Source: JBCCZC01 sp039188505 (GTDB lineage: Bacteria; Pseudomonadota; Gammaproteobacteria; Xanthomonadales; SZUA-38). Taken from it: DNA of 6,923 bases. Shown here in pieces: positions 1 to 5,573 of this stretch. The stretch lies in NCBI GenBank assembly GCA_039188505.1, contig JBCCZC010000313.1:1-6923 (forward strand). The letters are read 5' to 3'. The notes under the pieces were generated by a model. That model saw nothing but the letters and a program-made list of their open reading frames with translations. It was not told where the DNA came from and did no database searches. Position 1 is the first letter of the stretch, and each line of letters begins with the position of its first letter. A program made the translations under genes and the position numbers.

Positions 1-1654
1 ACGCCCCGTCCGGACCAACGGCGCCGGCGCGAACCCGCTCGCCGGGCGCGCTGATGACCTCGACGATCCCGGAGCGGAGATTCACCTCGTAAAGCGCCTC
101 CTGACCGCCGCCCCGCCCGACGAACACGATGGACTCGCCGTCCGGTGCAAAACGGGGCGCGGAGAGGACGAGACCCGCCAGCCGCGTCAGCTGGAGCGCT
201 TCACCGGCCCCGCGATCGCCGAGCCAGAGCTGATCCTCACCGCTGCGATCCGACACGAAAACCAGCCGACTCCCATCGGGCGCATAGTTCGCATCGCGCT
301 CGGCGCGCGTCGACACGAAAACGGCCTCGGGCTCACTCCCATCGATCGCCGTCTCGACCAGGTTCTCGTCACCGGCATGGTCTTCGAAGGCGATGGCATC
401 CCCGGCGGCGGCAATGCTCAAGCCGATCGGGCAGCGACCGGACACGGACCGCAGCGTACCGCTCGCGAGCGACACTTCGAACAACGATGGCGCACCGTCG
501 CGCTGCGCGCAGAACCAGATCCGGTCCGAGTCGGGCAGCCAATCGAAACCGAAAATCCGGCTGCCGAGCTCCGTCAGGGCACGGACCCGACCGCCTGACG
601 CCGACACGACGAACAGCTCGCTGCGGGGATTGACACCGCGACGGAAGGCGATGGTCTGACCGTCGGGCGAGAACTTCGGCTGCACGTCGTGCTCGCGGGA
701 CAGGGTGTAGTCCAGCGCCCCGGTGCCGCCGCTCTCCAGGTCGATGAGATTGATGCGACTGACGCCGGCATCCATGTCCGCCAACGTCAGCGCGAGCTGC
801 CTACCGTCCGGCGACCAGTCGACGTAGGTGATGGCCTCACCGATGCAGGCCCCGACATCCCGCTCGAGCCCGCCGTCCACGGGTCGGATGATGACGCGGC
901 AGGCGCCCTGCTCGAAGCGGAGAAAGGCCAGGGATTGCCCATCCGGGGACCAGGCGGGCGAGTACTCGAAGATGCCCCGTGACTGGGTGACGTTCCGGGT
1001 CACCTCGCCGACGAGGGACTTGACGTGAATATCCGTCGGCTCACCGATGGCCGTCGCGCTGACGAAGGCGACACGGCCTCCATCCGGTGCTTTTGCCGGC
1101 ACCAGCTGGGGACCCGGACCCGCGCTGACCGGAAACGACTCCGCCAGCGGATCGATCGCCGGCGCCTCGTCCACTGTCGGCTGCGAGCGAAGCACCAGCG
1201 CGGTCGCGAGGACGCCACTCAGCAGTCCTGCAGCGAAGCCCAACGCGGTTCCGGTCAACCGGGACGGACGCGCCGGCGAATCCGGGTCGGCGATCCGAAC
1301 AGGCTCGGGCGTGACGAGCAGTCGATAGCCCACCTTCGGGATGGTCTCGATGAACCGGCTGTTGCGGGCGTCATCTCCAAGGGCCCGTCGCAGCTCGGTG
1401 ATCGCATGGGAGAGGACGTCGTCGGTCGGGAAGGCATCCGCCCAAACGATCCGGAGCAGCTCGTCCCTCGTCAGCGCCCTTCCAGGACCCGCAGCGAGCT
1501 GCGCCATCACCGCGGCAGCTTTCGGCGTGATCCGATGTTCTCGCCCTGCTGTCTCGATGACATTGGCGTTGAGATCGACCCGAGAACCGCCGAGGCGGAA
1601 CACCTCAGGCAACGCCGTGTCCTCGAGAACATGTATCCGTGCCGACGAAGTCAT
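1..1654 (-). CDS. CadC/ToxR-like membrane regulator: winged helix + TM + PD40 beta-propeller (C-terminus off window)
   Basis: A continuous minus-strand frame of 551 codons runs to the left edge with no stop. The ATG at 1654 is preceded by AGAGGTGA at 1657-1664, a good SD that fixes the start. Residues about 17-116 form an OmpR/PhoB-type winged helix, ending in the typical IETIPKVGYRLL (about 104-113). Residues about 133-156 are a single hydrophobic segment. After it, a P-D-G/S motif recurs with its Asp at about 191, 238, 283, 331, 375, a degenerate copy at 419, then 460, 505 and 549. The 41-48 residue spacing marks PD40/TolB-like propeller blades. Such proteins are known as one-component regulators with a cytoplasmic DNA-binding domain and an outside domain for protein or ligand contact; the signal and targets here are unknown. 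It is divergent from the AraC fusion gene, so cross-regulation is plausible. The propeller is incomplete in the window. Confidence 0.9.
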   Translation of the reverse strand, partial: MTSSARIHVLEDTALPEVFRLGGSRVDLNANVIETAGREHRITPKAAAVMAQLAAGPGRALTRDELLRIVWADAFPTDDVLSHAITELRRALGDDARNSRFIETIPKVGYRLLVTPEPVRIADPDSPARPSRLTGTALGFAAGLLSGVLATALVLRSQPTVDEAPAIDPLAESFPVSAGPGPQLVPAKAPDGGRVAFVSATAIGEPTDIHVKSLVGEVTRNVTQSRGIFEYSPAWSPDGQSLAFLRFEQGACRVIIRPVDGGLERDVGACIGEAITYVDWSPDGRQLALTLADMDAGVSRINLIDLESGGTGALDYTLSREHDVQPKFSPDGQTIAFRRGVNPRSELFVVSASGGRVRALTELGSRIFGFDWLPDSDRIWFCAQRDGAPSLFEVSLASGTLRSVSGRCPIGLSIAAAGDAIAFEDHAGDENLVETAIDGSEPEAVFVSTRAERDANYAPDGSRLVFVSDRSGEDQLWLGDRGAGEALQLTRLAGLVLSAPRFAPDGESIVFVGRGGGQEALYEVNLRSGIVEVISAPGERVRAGAVGPDGA

Positions 1655-1656
1655 GG

Positions 1657-1664
1657 TCACCTCT
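1657..1664 (-). promoter_or_regulatory. Ribosome binding site of the winged-helix/propeller gene
   Basis: Read on the minus strand this is AGAGGTGA, followed by CC and the ATG at 1654. It matches the anti-SD closely (GAGG sits 5 nt before the ATG) and decides the start of the gene. Confidence 0.7.
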
Positions 1665-1821
1665 TAGCACGCGGGCAGGCCCATGAGAAGCCTAAGTACA
1701 TGAATCCAAAAACATTCAGAACTTTTTCAGAGGTTTTTCGTGAAGTTTCCACGACCCGCTGCAGTTCCTCATGTGTTTCGTGGCGCCCCGCCCTAACGTG
1801 CTGTCTACGACATTCTTCGTG

Positions 1822-1827
1822 AGGGAG
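1822..1827 (+). promoter_or_regulatory. Ribosome binding site of the AraC-fusion gene
   Basis: AGGGAG lies 6 nt before the ATG at 1834. No comparable site precedes the in-frame ATG at 1771, so this site decides the start. Confidence 0.65.
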
Positions 1828-1833
1828 AGCACC

Positions 1834-2769
1834 ATGCAGCAATCGACCGAAAAACGCGAGTGTCAGACGTCAGCACCGGCCGTGAGCGCGCGCCGCGCCC
1901 ATGTCGTGCGACGCCTCAAGCTCGCGCGTCAGCTGATCGAGGAGCACTATGACCAGACGTTGGCCCTGGCTGATCTCGCCGCGGCGGCGTTCATGTCCGA
2001 AGCGCATTTCGTCCGGCAGTTTCGCGACGAGTTCGGCGTGACGCCCTATCGCTGCCTGACCGATCGACGCCTGCGGGCCGCGTGTCGACTGCTCGAGCGG
2101 ACGGCAATGCCCGTGACCGAGATCGTGGTGGCGACGGGCTTCGGCAATCGCAGTGCGTTCTCCCGCCTGTTCAAGTCCCGGCTCGGCGTGTCACCGCTGG
2201 CATGGCGTCGCCTTTCCCGACGGCATCGGAGGCCGACGGTGGCTCGTCGCGGCGTTTTGCCCGCGGCGGCTGCCCTGCTCCTCGTTCTGACGCCCCTGTG
2301 GGCGCAGGAAGGCGATGCACCCCCACCGCCACCCCCCTGCGCCACCGACGCGCACCGGGCCTTCGATTTCTGGGTCGGCACCTGGGAGGTCTACGCGAAC
2401 GACCAGCTCGCCGGTCGCAACATCATCCGCAAGCGCCACGGCGACTGCGTGCTCGAGGAGAACTGGCAGAGCGCTCAGGGCAGTTTCTCGGGGAGCAGCC
2501 TGAACATCTACGACGCGGCCAACGACCGCTGGCACCAGAGCTGGGCCGACTCCAGCGGCACGTTACTCGAGCTCGATGGCGGCGTGCAGAATGGCCGCAT
2601 GGTCCTGAGCGGCGAACGGCCGGCCCAGGACGGGAACGGCATGGTGACGCACCGGATCACGTGGACGCCGAACGAGGACGGCACGGTCCGACAGCAGTGG
2701 GAGGCGTCCCGCGACGGCAGCGAATGGCAGGCGCTCTTCGACGGCGTCTACCGCAAGGCTACCGACTGA
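1834..2769 (+). CDS. AraC-type DNA-binding domain fused through a TM/signal segment to an extracytoplasmic FDFW-family domain
   Basis: 311 aa from the ATG at 1834, chosen over an upstream in-frame ATG (1771) because AGGGAG at 1822-1827 lies 6 nt before it. Residues about 24-126 are a full AraC/XylS double helix-turn-helix; the second HTH has GFGNRSAFSRLFKSRLGVSP at 102-121. A very basic stretch (125-139) precedes a hydrophobic segment (about 140-157) ending LWA-QEG, which looks like a signal peptide or anchor. Then come six prolines (163-168) and a domain starting FDFWVGTWEVY (177-187), with LNIYD, a WHQSW-x-DSSG stretch and a final FDGVYRK. That last part resembles an uncharacterised family of secreted proteins (possibly DUF1579-like). 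By the positive-inside rule the HTH is cytoplasmic and the C-terminal domain periplasmic. Two cysteines (169, 205) could pair there. The usual AraC order, sensor first, is reversed. Targets and ligand are unknown; the divergent neighbour is a likely partner or target. Confidence 0.85.
   Translation: MQQSTEKRECQTSAPAVSARRAHVVRRLKLARQLIEEHYDQTLALADLAAAAFMSEAHFVRQFRDEFGVTPYRCLTDRRLRAACRLLERTAMPVTEIVVATGFGNRSAFSRLFKSRLGVSPLAWRRLSRRHRRPTVARRGVLPAAAALLLVLTPLWAQEGDAPPPPPPCATDAHRAFDFWVGTWEVYANDQLAGRNIIRKRHGDCVLEENWQSAQGSFSGSSLNIYDAANDRWHQSWADSSGTLLELDGGVQNGRMVLSGERPAQDGNGMVTHRITWTPNEDGTVRQQWEASRDGSEWQALFDGVYRKATD
2228..2241 (+). promoter_or_regulatory. Possible internal translation start (GGAGG + GTG) at the fusion joint
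   Basis: GGAGG at 2228-2232 lies 6 nt before an in-frame GTG (2239-2241, codon 136 of the AraC fusion). A product from here would begin (M)ARRGVLPAAAALLLVL and end its leader at LWA-QEG: a textbook Sec signal peptide of about 22 residues followed by the FDFW domain, 176 aa in all. It could give a free secreted form beside the membrane-bound regulator, or it may be a relic of the separate gene before fusion. The sequence shows the site; its use is inference. Confidence 0.4.
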
Positions 2770-2797
2770 GCTGATCGTTCGGTACGGACGAGCCCGG

Positions 2798-2813
2798 CGC
2801 CCACGGCTGGGCG
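2798..2813. terminator. Hairpin in the convergent spacer, possible terminator of the AraC-fusion gene
   Basis: CGCCCA-CGGC-TGGGCG is a perfect 6-bp stem with a 4-nt loop, 29 nt after the AraC-fusion stop. No T-run follows, so an intrinsic terminator is not proven. Confidence 0.3.
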
Positions 2814-2840
2814 GCCACGCCGAAGGCGCAATTCATCGAC

Positions 2841-2856
2841 CGACCGGCGACGGTCG
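2841..2856. terminator. GNRA-loop hairpin between convergent genes, possible bidirectional terminator
   Basis: CGACCG-GCGA-CGGTCG is a perfect 6-bp stem closed by a GCGA (GNRA) tetraloop in plus-strand RNA. It is followed by TTCC rather than a long T-run. It lies 15 bp beyond the end of hutI and downstream of the AraC-fusion gene, where transcription from both sides should stop. Confidence 0.35.
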
Positions 2857-2871
2857 TTCCGGAGTGCGGAC

Positions 2872-4110
2872 CTAGAACACTCGCTGGCCGGCGATGTAGG
2901 ACTGCCGGCAGCGCCGGCCGCCGAGCCAATAGCAGAGCTCCGCCGGGTGTTCGATGTCCCAGAGCGCCAGGTCGGCCTGCTTTCCGACTTCCAGGGAACC
3001 GATGTCCGCCGCCATGCCGAGCGCATGCGCCGCGTTGACCGTTGCACCGCGCAGCGCCTCCGCCGGCGTCAGACCCAATAGCACGCACGCCATGTTCATG
3101 GCCGCGATCATCGACGTGAGCGGAGAGGATCCCGGATTGGCGTCGGTCGCGACCGCCATACGGACGCCGGCCTCGCGCATCGCGTCGATCGGCGGCCGCT
3201 GCTGCTCGCCCAGAAAATAGAAGGCGCCCGGCAGCAGGACAGCGACCGTCCCGGCGGCGGCCATTGCGGTCATCGCGGCGGCATCGGCGTACTCGAGGTG
3301 ATCGGCGGACCGCGCGCCCAGCTCCGCCGCAAGCGCCGCGCCCCCGGCGTCGGAGAACTGGTCGGCATGGAGCCGCAGATCGAGCCCGGCCTCTTGCGCC
3401 ACGCCGAACATCCTCTCGACCTGAGCCCGCTCGAAACCGATGCCGGGCTCGAGGTAGGCATCGACCTGATCGGCCAAGCCCTCCTCCACGGCCAGCGGCA
3501 ACACCTCGTCGCAGAGCATGGCGATGTAATCGTCGGCGCGCCCGTCGAACTCCGGTGGCACCGCGTGTGCACCCAGCAGCGTGGCCTGGACGGTCAGCGG
3601 CGAGCGATCGTCGAGGCGCCGGATTGCGCGCAGCAGACGCAGTTCCTGCTCTGCATCGAGCCCGTAGCCAGACTTGATCTCGACGGTTGTTACGCCTTCG
3701 GCCTGGAGATGCCGCAGGCGACCCGCCGTGGCGTCGAGCAGCTGCGCATCCGTAGCCTCTCGGGTCGCGCTCACGGTGCTCCGGATGCCGCCCCCGCGCG
3801 CCGCGATCTCCTGATAGCTCATGCCGCCGAGGCGCTGCTCAAACTCCTCGGCGCGATGGCCCGCGAACATGAGATGCGTGTGACAGTCGACGAGCCCCGG
3901 GGTGAGCCACATGCCGCCGGCCGACGTCACTTCCTCGGCGCAGTCCGCGGGTGCTCCCGGCAGTTCGGCGACGGCCCCCAGCCAGGCAATACGCCCGTTG
4001 CTGATCGCCAGCGCTCCGGTACGGATCTCCCCGTAGCCATCGCCCACCAGGGTCGCCAGATTGGCGTTAATGATGAGCAGATCCCATTTCCTGCTGGGCG
4101 GTTGGTCCAT
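2872..4110 (-). CDS. hutI: Imidazolonepropionase
   Basis: 412 aa. HutI hydrolyses 4-imidazolone-5-propionate to N-formimino-L-glutamate, the third step of histidine degradation, in the cytoplasm. It is a metal-dependent amidohydrolase-superfamily TIM barrel of usual family length. Visible: the metal-binding HTH in GLVDCHTH (His77, His79), KSGYGL around 146-151, His182 in LGAHA, His248 in LHADQFSD, DHLE around 270-273, the family block GTVAVLLPGAFYFLGE, and the ligand Asp323 in ATDANPGSSP. The ATG at 4110 is chosen because AGGGAA (4115-4120) precedes it; a frame extension to a TTG at 4131 has no such site. Oddities: the segment usually written (F/Y)CE in this family reads YLE, and the loop after His248 is ADQ. 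Divergent from hutF across 59 bp; the pair encodes consecutive steps. Likely repressed by HutC. Confidence 0.96.
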   Translation of the reverse strand: MDQPPSRKWDLLIINANLATLVGDGYGEIRTGALAISNGRIAWLGAVAELPGAPADCAEEVTSAGGMWLTPGLVDCHTHLMFAGHRAEEFEQRLGGMSYQEIAARGGGIRSTVSATREATDAQLLDATAGRLRHLQAEGVTTVEIKSGYGLDAEQELRLLRAIRRLDDRSPLTVQATLLGAHAVPPEFDGRADDYIAMLCDEVLPLAVEEGLADQVDAYLEPGIGFERAQVERMFGVAQEAGLDLRLHADQFSDAGGAALAAELGARSADHLEYADAAAMTAMAAAGTVAVLLPGAFYFLGEQQRPPIDAMREAGVRMAVATDANPGSSPLTSMIAAMNMACVLLGLTPAEALRGATVNAAHALGMAADIGSLEVGKQADLALWDIEHPAELCYWLGGRRCRQSYIAGQRVF

Positions 4111-4114
4111 ACAA

Positions 4115-4120
4115 TTCCCT
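4115..4120 (-). promoter_or_regulatory. Ribosome binding site of hutI
   Basis: Minus-strand AGGGAA lies 4 nt before the ATG at 4110. It favours this start over the in-frame TTG at 4131. Confidence 0.6.
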
Positions 4121-4131
4121 GTTTCGACCAA

Positions 4132-4154
4132 GGCACGGGCGCGGTGCCGCGCCC
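4132..4154. repeat. Overlapping inverted repeats in the hutI-hutF divergent spacer
   Basis: GGGCGCGG (4137-4144) and CCGCGCCC (4147-4154) are perfect inverted arms separated by TG. GGCAC (4132-4136) and GTGCC (4144-4148) form a second, overlapping pair. Both cannot fold together. They lie 15 nt upstream of the hutF ATG, next to its weak SD, so they could be an operator or an RNA structure affecting hutF translation. Neither pair resembles the HutC palindrome seen upstream of hutC. Confidence 0.5.
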
Positions 4155-4169
4155 CGGACGATCAGGGTA

Positions 4170-5552
4170 ATGCATAACGAAGCCACTCAGAAGAGCCACG
4201 GACGACTGCGCTTCGAGCACCTGCTCGAGGGGGTGGTCTGGCGTCACGACCGCGTAGTCGAATTCGACGAGAGTGGCCTCATTGACCGCATCCGCGACGC
4301 GGACCCGCGCCACGACCGGTCGCTCGAACCGGTCGCCGGCCTCGCCGTGCCCGGTATGCCGAATCTTCACAGCCACGCGTTCCAGCGGGCCATGGCCGGC
4401 CTCGCTGAATACCGACAGGACGATGCCGACAGCTTCTGGACCTGGCGCGAGTTGATGTACGCCGTGGCCGATCGCCTGTCGGCGAACCAGATCGAGACCG
4501 TCGCGCGGCACCTGTATGGCGAGATGCTCGAAGCGGGCTATACGTCGGTCGCCGAGTTCCACTACCTCCATCGACCGGGGCCCGACGTCGGCGCGGCGAA
4601 CCCGCTGGGTACCGCGACGGACATCTGTACTGCGGCCAAGTCTGCAGGCATCGCGATGACCTTGCTCCCGGTGTGCTATCAGAAGGCCGGCTTCGGCGAC
4701 CAGCCGGCGAGCGAGCACCAGCGGCGCTTCACCCACGGCACGGAGGCCTTCATCGACCTCTGGCATGCCCTCGCCGCAGCGCCAGGGTCCGCTCGGATGG
4801 GCCTCGCCTTCCACAGTCTTCGTGCTGTCGATCTCGGCGCCATGCGGCGGATCCTCGACGCCCTTCCGCTGGCGGACCGTCCGATCCACATCCATGTTGC
4901 CGAACAGCCGGCGGAGGTGGCGGCCTGTCTCGCCCACACCGGGCGTCGTCCCGTCGCACTGCTGGCTGGCGAGCTGGGCCTCGATCCCCGCTGGTGCCTG
5001 ATTCATGCCACCCACGTCGGTTCCGAGGAGATCCGTTCGATCGCCGCGGCGGGCGCAACCGTAGGGCTCTGTCCGACCACGGAGGGCAACCTCGGCGACG
5101 GGCTCTTTCCCATGGATGAGCTGCTCGCGGCGGCGGGGTCGTTCGGCATCGGTTCCGACAGCCATGTGACGGTCGACCCGCTCGAGGAACTTCGCTGGCT
5201 CGAGTACGGCCAGCGCCTCCGAACCGGGCGCCGCAACGTGGTTGAGCATGAGAACACGGCACGCACGGGGACAGCGCTGTGGGCTGGAGCCGCCGCCGGC
5301 GGTGCCCGCGCCCTCGGAATTCCGGCCGGGACGCTGGCACCCCACCATCGCGCAGACATTGCCGTCTTTGACGGGCCAGGAGAACTGCCCGCGGACATCG
5401 GTTTCGATCGATGCCTGTTCTCGGGCCGCTCGCCGGGGGCACGGGAGGTCTATGTTGCCGGCCGTTGCCGGGTCGCGGGCGGAAGCCTGACCGCGCCGCA
5501 GGACCCCGAGGCATTTGCCGCCATCCTTGACGCAGTGCGCGGCCGCACCTGA
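4170..5552 (+). CDS. hutF: N-formimino-L-glutamate deiminase
   Basis: 460 aa. HutF deiminates N-formimino-L-glutamate to N-formyl-L-glutamate and ammonia, the fourth step of the five-step histidine pathway; HutG would then release formate and glutamate. It is a Zn-dependent amidohydrolase of the ATZ/TRZ-like group. Visible: PGMPNLHSHAFQRAMAGLAE (61-80) with metal ligands His67 and His69, the family block DSFWTWRELMY (87-97), YTSVAEFHYLH (124-134), HIHVAEQ with His240/His242 and Glu245, LIHATH with His279/His282, CPTTEGNLGDGLFP (301-314), and GSDSHV with the ligand Asp330. Length is normal for the family. The ATG at 4170 has only AGGG with 2-nt spacing before it, a poor SD, but the N-terminal beta-strands need this region and no better start is seen. 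It is convergent with the patatin gene, with 8 bp between stops. Confidence 0.96.
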   Translation: MHNEATQKSHGRLRFEHLLEGVVWRHDRVVEFDESGLIDRIRDADPRHDRSLEPVAGLAVPGMPNLHSHAFQRAMAGLAEYRQDDADSFWTWRELMYAVADRLSANQIETVARHLYGEMLEAGYTSVAEFHYLHRPGPDVGAANPLGTATDICTAAKSAGIAMTLLPVCYQKAGFGDQPASEHQRRFTHGTEAFIDLWHALAAAPGSARMGLAFHSLRAVDLGAMRRILDALPLADRPIHIHVAEQPAEVAACLAHTGRRPVALLAGELGLDPRWCLIHATHVGSEEIRSIAAAGATVGLCPTTEGNLGDGLFPMDELLAAAGSFGIGSDSHVTVDPLEELRWLEYGQRLRTGRRNVVEHENTARTGTALWAGAAAGGARALGIPAGTLAPHHRADIAVFDGPGELPADIGFDRCLFSGRSPGAREVYVAGRCRVAGGSLTAPQDPEAFAAILDAVRGRT

Positions 5553-5573
5553 TCACCGCGTCAGGACGCGGCC
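5541..5573. terminator. Hairpin across the hutF/patatin convergent ends
   Basis: GGCCGC-A-CCTGA pairs with TCAGG-AC-GCGGCC around the loop TCACCGCG: 11 pairs with one small internal mismatch. The TGA stops of the two convergent genes lie symmetrically in the inner arms (5550-5552 plus, 5561-5563 minus). Being palindromic it can fold in both transcripts. There is no T-run on either side, so it is a candidate bidirectional terminator or end-protecting hairpin only. Confidence 0.35.

Larger units (their letters stand above)
1655..1833. promoter_or_regulatory. Divergent regulatory region between the two membrane-regulator genes
   Basis: This 179-bp spacer must hold the promoters of both divergent regulators. 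Its centre (about 1690-1750) is clearly richer in A/T than the flanking genes. It has an A-tract at 1708-1712 and T-tracts at 1723-1727 and 1734-1738, with a shorter one at 1746-1748; the last three are about 11 bp apart. The hexamer TTCGTG occurs at 1737-1742, 1777-1782 and 1816-1821, almost exactly 40 bp apart. I could not identify a convincing -35/-10 pair on either strand. The repeats may be regulator sites or a bent segment; that is inference. Confidence 0.5.

Noticed and set aside
251..322. 12-bp direct repeat CGACACGAAAAC at 251-262 and 311-322
   Set aside because: Both copies encode the same VFVS strand in successive or nearby propeller segments, so protein repeat structure explains them.
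1719..1746. GAACTT at 1719-1724 as a sigma-E-like -35 box
   Set aside because: No matching -10 element is found at the expected 15-19 bp spacing, so the resemblance is probably chance.
145..1822. Plus-strand frames opposite the winged-helix/propeller gene (145-633, 1025-1822)
   Set aside because: These are shadows of the minus-strand gene, which has an SD, a recognisable winged helix and regular PD40 repeats; the plus frames have none.
2759..3088. Minus-strand frame of 109 codons covering the hutI end and the spacer
   Set aside because: It overlaps hutI in another frame, lacks a plausible start site and has no domain.
4129..4131. TTG at 4129-4131 as an alternative hutI start
   Set aside because: It is a rare start codon without an SD and adds seven non-conserved residues; the ATG at 4110 has a good SD.
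3927..5348. Long minus-strand frame (473 codons) opposite hutF and the start of hutI
   Set aside because: It overlaps the well-supported hutF gene in antisense and has no recognisable domain. Long antisense frames are expected in GC-rich codon usage.
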